64,000 nucleotides of DNA from Chitinimonas viridis (GTDB lineage Bacteria; Pseudomonadota; Gammaproteobacteria; Burkholderiales; Chitinimonadaceae): the NCBI RefSeq assembly GCF_030409555.1, contig NZ_JAUFPU010000001.1, forward strand, positions 124,001 through 188,000. The letters run 5' to 3'. This document shows positions 54,347-63,086 of this stretch, in pieces. Position numbers and translations under genes: made by a program. Under the pieces are notes generated by a model. It saw nothing but the letters and a program-made list of their open reading frames with translations, had not been told where the DNA came from and did not search any database. Position 1 is the first letter of the stretch, and every line of letters starts with the position of its first letter.

Positions 54347-56800
54347 TTACACCGGAATCCGGGCACTGATTTCGGTATCGTGCTGATCCAGCATCTTGTC
54401 GAAATCATCGACCATGATGACTTCGCGCTTGAGCCGGCGGGCACGGGTCACAATCTCATGCTCGGCCTGGGTAATCTGGCCGCTGGCCAATGCTTCATCC
54501 AGGCGGCCCTGGGCATTCAGCGCCTTCAGCTTGCCGTCGCGCTGGGCGCGACGCAGCTTGCCTTCGGTGCTTTCGGCCTCGATATGGGCACTCAATGCAT
54601 AGTTGAGCACACCAACGGCATCAGCCTCATTCTTGGGCACATACACATCGCGGGTCAGGCGGTCGCGGGCAGCACCAGGCTGCATCAACAGGCGGGCGAT
54701 CTTGGTGCCCAGGCGGTCACGCGGCGTAGTGAAGTGGCGACCCAGCGGGAAGATGATCCACTTCAGCACGAAGGCCAGCGGACGATTGGGCAGGTTGGCC
54801 AGGAAACCGGTCAGCGCTTCCTGTGCGTCATGCAGCGCCTGCAGCACAGCCCACTTCAGCAGCGGCAGGTCTTCCTTGGGGCTACCGTCATCCGCAAAGC
54901 GCTTCAGCGACGAGGTGGCAATGTACAGGTTAGACAGCACATCACCCAGGCGCGCCGAGATCTTCTCGCGGAACTTGAGCGAGCCACCCATGCTGAACAT
55001 GGCCATATCGGAGGCCAGGGCAAAGGCCGCCGACAGACGCTCGATGTCCTTGTAGTACTGGGCCAGATCACCACCCACCGGGGCGGAATTGAGCTTGGAG
55101 CCGGTCACGCCCATCACGAAGCTGCGGATGGCGTTATCGAACACGAAACCGATATGGCCGCTGAAGGCCTTGTCGAACTCGGCGCCATTGTTGGCCATGG
55201 CAGCCTTCATTTCACGCAGCACAAAAGGATGGCAGCGGATGGCGCCCTGGCCGTAGATGATCATGGAACGGGTCAGGATATTGGCACCTTCCACGGTAAT
55301 GCCGACCGGAATGGTCTGGTAGGCATTGCCCAGGTAGTTGCGTGGCCCCAGCACCACTGCCTTGCCGCCGTGGATATCCATGGCATCGTTCAGCACCTTA
55401 CGCATGCGCTCGGTGTTGTGATACTTCAGGATGGCGGAAATCACCGACGGCTTCTCGCCGCTGTCCAGGCCGGCCAAAGCCAGGCGCTGGGCCGAATCCA
55501 TCTGGTAGGTATAACCACCGATGCGGGCCAGTGCTTCATCCACCCCCTCGAACTTGCCGATGGAGAGGCCAAACTGCTCACGCACCCGGGCATATGCACC
55601 GGTCACAAAGCTGGCGAACTTGCCCGAGGCCACCGACATGGCGGGCAGGGAAATGGCGCGGCCTACCGACAGGCACTCGACCAGCATGCGCCAGCCCTGA
55701 CCGGCGTAGTCCTTGCCACCGATGATCCACTCCAGAGGAATGAACACATCCTTGCCCATGGTCGGGCCATTCATGAAGGCCGAACCCGGTGGCGCATGGC
55801 GACGACCGATCTGCACACCCTCGTGCTCGGTTGGAATCAGCGCACAGGTGATACCGATGTCTTCCTTGTCGCCCAGGATATGCTCAGGGTCATACAGCTT
55901 GAAAGCCATGCCCAGCACGGTGGCGATGGGCGCCAGGGTAATCCAGCGCTTTTCCCAGCTCAGGCGGATACCCACCACGTTTTCATGGCGCTGGCCGGTA
56001 CGCGGATCGGTATACGAGCCACGGGTCACCACGCCAAAGTCGGGGATGGCACCCGCATCGGAACCGGCATAGGGGCTGGTCAGGGCAAAGCAGGGAATAT
56101 CCAGGCCCTTGGCCAGGCGAGGCAGGTAGTAGTCCTTCTGCGCCTCGGTGCCATAGTGCTGCAGCAGCTCGCCCGGTCCGAGGGAGTTCGGCACCATCAC
56201 CGAAACAGCGGCCGTACCACCACGGGTAGCAATCTTGGTCACAATACGGGCATGCGCGTAGTTGGAGAACTCCACGCCACCGTATTTCTTCTTGATGATC
56301 ATGCCCAGGAAGCCATTGTCCTTGATGAACTGCCACACTTCGGGCGGCAGATCCTTCAGCTCATGGGTGATCTTCCAATCGTCGATCATGCTGCACAGCT
56401 GCTCGGTCGGGCCATCCAGGAAGGCCTGCTCCTCGGCACTCAGCTTGGGCGCGTTGTAGCCATGCAGTTTCTTGAAATCAGGCTTGCCCGAGAACAGCTC
56501 GGCATCCCACCAGACAGTACCGGCATTGATGGCCTCTTGCTCGGTCTGCGACATGGCAGGGGTAATCTTCTTGAAGATGCCGAAGATAGGGCCAGTCAGC
56601 AGTGCACGACGCAGCGGAACAATATTGAATATCGCTGCAATCACGCCCGCGCCGATCAGCCAGCCCAAATGCAGGCCACAGCCGCCGTATACGCCGTAAG
56701 CGATGCCGGCCAATGCCGCAATGGTCCAGGCGATCAGCGGCGCGCGCAGATAGCCTAGCGCCAGTATCGCAACGATGACGATCAGGATGGTGAGTGCCAT
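54347..56800 (-). CDS. fadE: acyl-CoA dehydrogenase FadE
   Basis: 817 aa, the long FadE form. N-terminal membrane segments (about 1-75, TILIVIVAILALGYLRAPLIAW; LGWLIGAGVIAAIFNIVPL) are followed by an acyl-CoA dehydrogenase fold (FALTSPYAGSDAGAIPDFG flavin-site region; GRAISLPAMSVASGK; DIHGGKAVVLGPRNYLG) and a long C-terminal extension. It carries out the first, FAD-dependent step of beta-oxidation. It lies 21 bp downstream of the psrA-like regulator gene and is probably co-transcribed with it. Confidence 0.95.
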   Translation of the reverse strand: MALTILIVIVAILALGYLRAPLIAWTIAALAGIAYGVYGGCGLHLGWLIGAGVIAAIFNIVPLRRALLTGPIFGIFKKITPAMSQTEQEAINAGTVWWDAELFSGKPDFKKLHGYNAPKLSAEEQAFLDGPTEQLCSMIDDWKITHELKDLPPEVWQFIKDNGFLGMIIKKKYGGVEFSNYAHARIVTKIATRGGTAAVSVMVPNSLGPGELLQHYGTEAQKDYYLPRLAKGLDIPCFALTSPYAGSDAGAIPDFGVVTRGSYTDPRTGQRHENVVGIRLSWEKRWITLAPIATVLGMAFKLYDPEHILGDKEDIGITCALIPTEHEGVQIGRRHAPPGSAFMNGPTMGKDVFIPLEWIIGGKDYAGQGWRMLVECLSVGRAISLPAMSVASGKFASFVTGAYARVREQFGLSIGKFEGVDEALARIGGYTYQMDSAQRLALAGLDSGEKPSVISAILKYHNTERMRKVLNDAMDIHGGKAVVLGPRNYLGNAYQTIPVGITVEGANILTRSMIIYGQGAIRCHPFVLREMKAAMANNGAEFDKAFSGHIGFVFDNAIRSFVMGVTGSKLNSAPVGGDLAQYYKDIERLSAAFALASDMAMFSMGGSLKFREKISARLGDVLSNLYIATSSLKRFADDGSPKEDLPLLKWAVLQALHDAQEALTGFLANLPNRPLAFVLKWIIFPLGRHFTTPRDRLGTKIARLLMQPGAARDRLTRDVYVPKNEADAVGVLNYALSAHIEAESTEGKLRRAQRDGKLKALNAQGRLDEALASGQITQAEHEIVTRARRLKREVIMVDDFDKMLDQHDTEISARIPV

Positions 56801-56821
56801 GAGGTCTTCCTTCCCAGGAGG

Positions 56822-57502
56822 TTAAAAGCTTGAACCCGCACCCTTTGCAGTGACCGGCGCTGTCAGGCCGGCCACGACGAAGGGCACGAGATAAGTGGCG
56901 ATCAGGCGCGGATCCCGCGCGTTGACCACCGGATCGATAACAAACAGCCGCAGAATGTTATTGCCAGCAAACGCATTGAAAATCGCCGAAAAAGCGAAAT
57001 TGAGCCGCCATTGCAGCTCTATGGCATCCAGCTCAGGCAGAGCCTTGGCGGTCGCCTTGGCATAGCGCGCAACCAGTTCTTCGTAGTGCCGGGGCAGGCT
57101 CTCGCGTAGTACTGGATGCGCCTCGATAAAGGTACGGCTGAGCAGGCGCACGAAAATCACCCCGCCCCGCTTGGGGTCATGGGCGATATCGAGCGCCGCG
57201 TCCATAAAGGCACGCATGATGCGCTCCACCGACACAGGCTCACCCTGGGCCGCGGCTTCCAGCCTGTCCAGGTTCTGCACTGCCAGCTGCGTCAGCGGTG
57301 TCAGCCGACGGGTGAACACCCCCTGGAACAAGGCATCCTTACTGCCAAAGTGGTAGTTCACCGCAGCCAGGTTCACCTCGGCGCGCTGTGTGATCATGCG
57401 CATCGAAGTGGCCTCGAATCCATGCTCCACAAACAGTGCCTCGGCCGCATCGAGAATGCGTGTCGCGGTATCGAGCTGCCGTGTTTCGCCTATGCCATTC
57501 AT
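56822..57502 (-). CDS. psrA: PsrA-type TetR family fatty-acid-responsive regulator
   Basis: 226 aa. The N-terminal TetR helix-turn-helix is TATRILDAAEALFVEHGFEATSMRMITQRAEVNLAAVNYHFGSKDALF (about 11-60), with the recognition helix LAAVNYHFGSK typical of Pseudomonas PsrA. The C-terminal domain (about 80-226) has the PsrA pattern (VIFVRLLSRTFIEAHPVLRESL). It probably represses beta-oxidation genes and is released by long-chain fatty acids or acyl-CoA. It heads the psrA-fadE unit, with a perfect operator about 80 bp upstream. The name is by homology. Confidence 0.82.
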   Translation of the reverse strand: MNGIGETRQLDTATRILDAAEALFVEHGFEATSMRMITQRAEVNLAAVNYHFGSKDALFQGVFTRRLTPLTQLAVQNLDRLEAAAQGEPVSVERIMRAFMDAALDIAHDPKRGGVIFVRLLSRTFIEAHPVLRESLPRHYEELVARYAKATAKALPELDAIELQWRLNFAFSAIFNAFAGNNILRLFVIDPVVNARDPRLIATYLVPFVVAGLTAPVTAKGAGSSF

Positions 57503-57581
57503 TGTTTTTGCCGTGTTGTTCTGCGCCGCCGATTTCGCGGCTGTGTCGGGTCTGGTTTACCCATAAGCATAGCCGATTCAA

Positions 57582-57597
57582 TCAAACGGTTGTTTGA
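57582..57597 (-). promoter_or_regulatory. PsrA operator upstream of psrA-fadE
   Basis: Perfect palindrome TCAAAC-GGTT-GTTTGA, matching the PsrA box [GC]AAAC-N2-4-GTTT[GC]. It implies autoregulation. An AAGCGCTCG motif follows at 57628-57637. The rest of 57503-58013 shows no gene. Confidence 0.7.
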
Positions 57598-58013
57598 AAC
57601 ATACGTCCCAGTGATTTTTTAGTCAAGCAAGCGCTCGATTGTGCGACGCAGCATGTCTCACTGCCGCATCGGCTCCGGCCTGTCCTTTGGCGCACCAGCA
57701 CGGTGCATTGCACACCCGTACTGCTTTGGCGCAGCCGCCACAACCTGCAATACCTGCTTGATTTTTTGATCAACATCAAACAGTTGCAGCCATGCGACAA
57801 AATTAGAGCAATCGCTCAACAGGTAAAGTCACGCGCTATGATCCGCACCTGCCCAAGTGCTTGCTCGAATCACGCGGTACGCAACACTCGGGCACGGAGG
57901 CGGCGGTTCGCCTCCAGCCGTCACCCCCATCGGTACGACAGCTTGGCCCCGTGTTGCGACGGGTGTCGTCCCGCTATCGGGCTGGTGATTCCCCCCAGAA
58001 CGAGGAGACAACA

Positions 58014-59360
58014 ATGAAAAACAAAACCCTGCTGCTTGGCGCCCTGCTGCTGTCCTCATGGGCCCACGCATCCACCCCCACCAACGCGGCCGACATCCGC
58101 CCCGACCCCATCCTGGGCAGCTACCTGTCCCCCCACGGCCCTGCCTCCGCCGAGTCCCTGTACAAGCTCAAGCGCAACAAGCTGAGCCAGGACGGCATGA
58201 CCATACGGGCATCAGGCAGCACCTATACCTATCTGCGCTGCTACTACGCCACGGGCACCAAGCTTCGGCCGACCACCAACTATGTGTGGGCGCTCAATAC
58301 CGGCAACAGCGACTACTACCGTATCTACGGTAGCTGGTGGTCCAGCAGCATGCTGGCCTGGAAGAACATGTTCTACAGCGATACCAGCCAGGACACCCTC
58401 AAGTCCGTGTGCCAGAGCACACTCAGCCGCAAGGGCCTGGGTTCCAATGTGGCCATGTGGGCTGCAGCCGACAATTCGCTGTCGTTCAACTACACCGTCT
58501 GGAGCCAGGACAGTGCAGCCCAGCTGGGCGGCATCAACCGCATCGTGGCCTTTGGCGACAGCCTTTCCGACACCCAGAACATGTACAACGCCTCGCAATG
58601 GCTGCTGCCCAACCGCAATAGCTGGTTCCTGGGCCGCTTCAGCAACGGCAACAACTGGGTTGAATACCTGGCCGACAGCCTGCGCCTGCCGCTCTATAAC
58701 TGGGCCGTGGGTGGTGCCGGGGTCAATACCGAGAAATATGTCATTGCCGGCGTAACCGATCAGGTGCAGTCGTATAAGGAGTACATGCAGAAGGCCGCGG
58801 CCTACCGGCCGGAGAAAACCCTGTTCACGGTCTTGATAGGTGGCAATGACTTCGTCAACTATGACCGTAGCGTGGATCAGGTCATTGCTGGCGAAACCAG
58901 CGCCCTGCAGAATCTGCTCAATACCGGTGCCCGCAATGTGCTGCTGCTGAAGCTGCCCGATGTCTCCAAGGCACCGGTGTTCAAGATCAAGGGCAACCCT
59001 GCCCAGGTGGCCGCCAAGGTGCTGGACTACAACAACCGCCTGGACAGCATGGTCGCCAGCCTGCGTGCGCAGTACGGCAGCAGCCTGAACATACGGGTAT
59101 TTGATACCTATACCCTGTTCAACAGCGTGCTGAACAGCCCGGCCAGCTATGGCATGACCAACACCACCACCTCCTGCCTCAATATCAACAGCGACAGCAG
59201 CCTCAGCTACCTGAGCAGCCAGTCGCCGCGCAGCGAGTGCAGCAACCCCGACACCTTCGTGTTCTGGGACACCCTGCATCCGACCACGCGTACCCACAAG
59301 CTGCTTAGCGAGAACGTGGCGCCGTTTGTGCGGGCGGCCTACCCGGTACCCGTGTTCTAA
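58014..59360 (+). CDS. secreted GDSL phospholipase, thermolabile-hemolysin type
   Basis: 448 aa. GAGGAG lies 6 nt before the ATG. Signal peptide NKTLLLGALLLSSWAHAS. An N-terminal domain (about 20-170) precedes the SGNH hydrolase. Block I is AFGDSLSDTQN (Ser183), block II YNWAVGGAG, block III LIGGNDF, block V DTLHP (Asp419, His422). The segments NASQWLLPNRNSWFLGRFSNG and FVFWDTLHPTTRTH match Vibrio thermolabile hemolysin/Aeromonas GCAT-type phospholipases. It should hydrolyse phospholipids or lysophospholipids outside the cell, probably exported by the type II system. Terminator at 59407. Confidence 0.9.
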   Translation: MKNKTLLLGALLLSSWAHASTPTNAADIRPDPILGSYLSPHGPASAESLYKLKRNKLSQDGMTIRASGSTYTYLRCYYATGTKLRPTTNYVWALNTGNSDYYRIYGSWWSSSMLAWKNMFYSDTSQDTLKSVCQSTLSRKGLGSNVAMWAAADNSLSFNYTVWSQDSAAQLGGINRIVAFGDSLSDTQNMYNASQWLLPNRNSWFLGRFSNGNNWVEYLADSLRLPLYNWAVGGAGVNTEKYVIAGVTDQVQSYKEYMQKAAAYRPEKTLFTVLIGGNDFVNYDRSVDQVIAGETSALQNLLNTGARNVLLLKLPDVSKAPVFKIKGNPAQVAAKVLDYNNRLDSMVASLRAQYGSSLNIRVFDTYTLFNSVLNSPASYGMTNTTTSCLNINSDSSLSYLSSQSPRSECSNPDTFVFWDTLHPTTRTHKLLSENVAPFVRAAYPVPVF

Positions 59361-59406
59361 GAGGCAGCAACAGTCTCAGCAATAGCGATCACGACTGCAG
59401 TCTCAG

Positions 59407-59440
59407 CAGGACCATGCCCACACAGGCCTGGTCCTGTTTT
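59407..59440 (+). terminator. terminator of GDSL phospholipase gene
   Basis: CAGGACCA-T-GCC pairs with GGC-C-TGGTCCTG, followed by TTTT. Confidence 0.7.
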
Positions 59441-59631
59441 CATTTCCCCTCCCTGGCTGACTTGGTAAATATCGCTGCAGCCACAGCGCGCCAGCACAAG
59501 ATTCCCCATTGCCCCTCCGCCATAGTTCGGCCTGCAACAACACGCGCCAGACAACCCGCGCAGGCCGGCCGCCAGCCGTTACTGCAAAGCAGGTGCCAAG
59601 GCTATCGTCTACGGAAAATAGGGAATGTGAG

Positions 59632-61872
59632 ATGAATACAAAACTGCGTTGCCCACTACTGGCAGCCCTGCTGCTGGGGTGCCTGAGCCCACTGGCACAG
59701 GCTGATACCGATACCACCGAGCGCACGCTGCCCATGCCCCAGGTCAGGCAGAATCTGCCGCCCAGCACCGAGCAGAAACTGTACAACCTGAGCGAAACCC
59801 GCCGGGCCCGTACCGACCTGCGCCTGCCCAAGCAGCGTGATACCCGATTCAGCGGCCAGGTCAGCGCGCTGGCGACCACGGCGGAATGCGAGGACATGAA
59901 CCGGCTGGCCAGCCATAGCGGCAATGACCTGGCAAACTACCTGGTCAGCCTGCCCGACTATGAGTGCCACTACGGCCTGTTTTCGCTCAACAGTACCCTG
60001 GCCAGCCAGATCTACAGCCCGGCCAACATGAACGCCGTGGCCAGCCGCTTTGCACAGGAAGCCGCCGCCTACAATGCCAGCAACCGCAACCTGATCAATC
60101 TGATCATCTACCTGCGCGCCGGGTACTACCTGGCAGGCTCCAACACCATACCAGAGCCTTCCAGCAGTCTGCTGGGCACGCTGCGCCCCGCCATCAAGCA
60201 ACTACTGGCTTCGCCGCTGCTGTTCCAGAACAATGCGGTGGCCTCGCCCACAGCTGGCGAAACCATGAAGCTGATCACCAACCTGCATGATGAGGCCTAC
60301 TACCTCAGCGATATGCAAAGCCTGGTGACCCGCTACACCAATACCGCCAGCAACCCCAATGCCGCCCAGGCACTGCTGGTACGGTCGGCAAGCGACGGTT
60401 ATACCGGCGTGCTGACCGTCTATTACTATGCCAACTTCCGTCCCGAAGGCCTCGCCATACTCCGGAACGACGCCAGCCATGCCACCGCGCTCAACCAGTT
60501 CGTGCTGGCGAACAAGGCAACGCTGCTCAATACCAACTACAGCTACCAGCTGACCGACAGCGCCAACGAAGCTTTCCGCATGTTCGGTCTGCCGGAGCTG
60601 AAGCCCACCATCAAGCCCATGATCAAGCACATGCTGGCCACCACCAGCATGACCGGGCCGGACATGGGCCTGTGGCTGAAAGCCGCGCAGGCGGTGAAGT
60701 ATTACGACAATGCCAACTGCGCCGAATACGGCACCTGCAATTTCGAGCAGCAACTGGCCAATGCCGCCTTGCCCATCAGCCACAACTGCAGCGCCACTAT
60801 CCGCATCCGCGCCCAGGACATGACGGCAGCGCAGCTGCAGGAATCGTGCACCACCTTGCAAAGCGGCGAGACCTACTTCCACAACATGCTGCAAACCAAC
60901 CGTACACCGGTCGCCAATGACCACAACACGGCACTGGAAGTCGTGGTATTCGATGACTACGCCAACTACAGCAAGTACGCTTCTGCCATCTATGATATCG
61001 ACACCAACAACGGTGGCATGTACCTAGAAGGCAACCCTGCCGCGGTCGGCAACCAGGCCCGTTTCATCGCCCACGAAGCCTCCTGGATGCGCCCCAGCTT
61101 CAAGATATGGAACCTGGAGCATGAGTATGTGCACTACCTAGATGGCCGCTTCAACATGTATGGCGACTTTGGCGCAGGCACGGCCAAGCCTACGGTATGG
61201 TGGATAGAGGGCATAGGTGAGTACCTATCGCTGCGCAATAACAACCAGGCCAGCATCGATGCCGCCCGCACCGGCCAGTACAAGCTCAGCCAGATCTTCG
61301 GCAACACCTACTCCATGGGCGACTACACCAACCGGGCCTACCGCTGGGGCTATATGGCCACCCGCTTCATGATGGAACGTCATCGCAGCGATGTGGACAC
61401 CGTACTGGCACGCTTCCGGGCAGGGGATTACAACGGCTACCAGAGCTATATGAGCCAGATCGGCACCCGCTATGACAGCGAGTTCGCCAGTTGGGCACAG
61501 ACGGCCACTACCGCAGGCGAGCCACCCATGCCCGGCGGCATCATCCTCCCCAGTTGTAACCATCCCTATTACCTGGGCAAGGGTTGCTCCATCAGTGGCT
61601 TTGCCTCCAGCACCCGCAGCTATGCCTACATTCACCTGCCGGCAAGCGCCCGCAACCTCAAGATATGGACGACGGCTGGCAGCGGTGATGTCGATCTCTA
61701 CGCGGGTTTCAACCGCTATCCGACCACCGGTAGCTATGATGCAGCTTCGATACACCCTGGTAACAATGAGAGTATCAGCCTGGCCACCCCGCCCACCGGG
61801 CAGTGGATTTACTTCCTGATGCAGGCCAAGCAACCGTTTAGCGGCGTTGCCATCAACGCCAGCTACGACTAG
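59632..61872 (+). CDS. secreted M9 family collagenase
   Basis: 746 aa. The start at 59632 (weak GGGA 7 nt upstream) gives a signal peptide (CPLLAALLLGCLSPLAQAD) with a Cys that could act as a lipobox or be cleaved by signal peptidase I. A long helical activator region (about 90-400) precedes the peptidase domain with zinc site HEYVH (497-501) and downstream Glu in WWIEGIGEY (about 524-531), the ColA/ColG/Vibrio collagenase arrangement. A C-terminal PPC-like beta domain covers about 640-746 (ARNLKIWTTAGSGDVDLYAGF). It degrades collagen or gelatin outside the cell. It lies next to a secreted phospholipase. Confidence 0.92.
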   Translation: MNTKLRCPLLAALLLGCLSPLAQADTDTTERTLPMPQVRQNLPPSTEQKLYNLSETRRARTDLRLPKQRDTRFSGQVSALATTAECEDMNRLASHSGNDLANYLVSLPDYECHYGLFSLNSTLASQIYSPANMNAVASRFAQEAAAYNASNRNLINLIIYLRAGYYLAGSNTIPEPSSSLLGTLRPAIKQLLASPLLFQNNAVASPTAGETMKLITNLHDEAYYLSDMQSLVTRYTNTASNPNAAQALLVRSASDGYTGVLTVYYYANFRPEGLAILRNDASHATALNQFVLANKATLLNTNYSYQLTDSANEAFRMFGLPELKPTIKPMIKHMLATTSMTGPDMGLWLKAAQAVKYYDNANCAEYGTCNFEQQLANAALPISHNCSATIRIRAQDMTAAQLQESCTTLQSGETYFHNMLQTNRTPVANDHNTALEVVVFDDYANYSKYASAIYDIDTNNGGMYLEGNPAAVGNQARFIAHEASWMRPSFKIWNLEHEYVHYLDGRFNMYGDFGAGTAKPTVWWIEGIGEYLSLRNNNQASIDAARTGQYKLSQIFGNTYSMGDYTNRAYRWGYMATRFMMERHRSDVDTVLARFRAGDYNGYQSYMSQIGTRYDSEFASWAQTATTAGEPPMPGGIILPSCNHPYYLGKGCSISGFASSTRSYAYIHLPASARNLKIWTTAGSGDVDLYAGFNRYPTTGSYDAASIHPGNNESISLATPPTGQWIYFLMQAKQPFSGVAINASYD

Positions 61873-61900
61873 GCAGGTCGCCGCCCCGCTCTGAAAGCGT

Positions 61901-61932
61901 GAAAAGCCACTGGGTACGCCCAGTGGCTTTTC
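61901..61932 (+). terminator. terminator of collagenase gene
   Basis: GAAAAGCCACTGGG pairs perfectly with CCCAGTGGCTTTTC (14 bp) around TACG. Confidence 0.92.
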
Positions 61933-61979
61933 CTGTTGTTTGCTACAAAAGCAATGCGGGCGGTTCGCCCGTATTGATC

Positions 61980-62002
61980 AAAATATGCAAATAGCATATT
62001 TT
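61980..62002. promoter_or_regulatory. palindromic operator candidate AAAATATGC-AAATA-GCATATTTT
   Basis: A perfect 9+9 inverted repeat in the 360-bp gap between the collagenase and the AraC-type regulator. AT-rich in a GC-rich genome, it is a likely regulator site. No other gene is seen in 61933-62233. Confidence 0.5.
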
Positions 62003-62233
62003 AGAGCATTTGCACCATGCAGGGTACTACCAGAAACCATTGCCACCAAGGTTGGCGGGCGATATGGGCGCAATACCGTGGGCATCCCAAGCCCCGTACC
62101 ACGTCCGCCCTCGTTTGCCAGGGCATGGTGGCGGTGACTGGCATTGCCTCGTTTGGCTGGCAAGCCCACGCCTGCGCTGCACGGACACCTGATACCGCTC
62201 GCGGCCGATCATTCGGCCCCAGGGAGTTGCCCC

Positions 62234-63001
62234 ATGTTTGCAACCAGTACTTTGGCCGCACAACGGCCCTACATCGTCCAGCAACTGAGCGATGTACTGT
62301 TCGTCGAGTCCTTGTTCGAGCGCCTCCCCGACGTGGTGTTCTCGGTCAAGGACACACAAGGCCGCTATCTCGCCATGAGTAGCGCCTGCGTGGCGCGCTG
62401 CCGCTTGCGGCATAAGCAGGATGCCATAGGCCGCACCGCTCACGACCTGTTCCCCAGCCACATGGCCCAGCGCTATTGCGAGCAGGACGCTGTTGTCTTT
62501 GCGGCAGGCAGACCCATCGTCGACAGCCTGGACCTGACGCTCTACAACGATGGCAAGAGCGGCTGGTGCATCTCCAACAAACAACCCATACACAACGCCA
62601 GCGGCACCCTGCTGGGCCTGGTCTGCATCTCCAAGGACCTCACCGAGCTAAGCCGTGATGGTTTGATAGACGCAGGCTTTGCCCGCGTGGTGGACTACAT
62701 CCAGGCGCACTACGCCCGCCATCTCAATCTGCAGGAACTGGCCGATGTGGCCGGCTTGTCCATAGCCCAGCTGGACAGGCGGATGAAACGGGTATTCCAG
62801 ACCAGCACCGGTGAGTTTGTCCGCCGTACCCGGCTGGAAGCCGCCCTGTACGCCATCCGCGAAACCACCATACCGATTGCCGATATTGCCGTGGATACCG
62901 GCTTCTTCGACCAAAGCGCCCTGCACAAGCAATGCAAGCTGGCCACGGGGCTCAGCCCCAGGCAACTTAGGCTGCAACACTGCCGCGACAGCGCCGACTG
63001 A
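62234..63001 (+). CDS. PAS-AraC family transcriptional regulator
   Basis: 255 aa. The start MFATSTLAAQRPY has AGGGAG 7 nt upstream. A PAS domain (about 25-140; LPDVVFSVKDTQGRYLAMSSACVARCRLRHKQDAIGRTAHDLFP) is followed by an AraC DNA-binding domain (about 155-250; LQELADVAGLSIAQLDRRMKRVFQTSTGEFVRRTRLEAAL; ADIAVDTGFFDQSALHKQCKLATGLSPRQLR). The PAS part probably senses a small ligand or redox change. Target unknown; a large palindrome lies upstream. Confidence 0.85.
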   Translation: MFATSTLAAQRPYIVQQLSDVLFVESLFERLPDVVFSVKDTQGRYLAMSSACVARCRLRHKQDAIGRTAHDLFPSHMAQRYCEQDAVVFAAGRPIVDSLDLTLYNDGKSGWCISNKQPIHNASGTLLGLVCISKDLTELSRDGLIDAGFARVVDYIQAHYARHLNLQELADVAGLSIAQLDRRMKRVFQTSTGEFVRRTRLEAALYAIRETTIPIADIAVDTGFFDQSALHKQCKLATGLSPRQLRLQHCRDSAD

Positions 63002-63040
63002 AGCAGCATCTCAAGAACTTGTTCAAAAGACGCAAGACAT

Positions 63041-63074
63041 AAAAAAACGGCAACCCTCAGGTTGCCGTTTTTTT
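63041..63074. terminator. bidirectional terminator between PAS-AraC gene and typA
   Basis: ACGGCAACC pairs with GGTTGCCGT around TCA, with A7 and T7 runs on the two sides. Confidence 0.95.
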
Positions 63075-63086
63075 GCTCTGCTGCAA

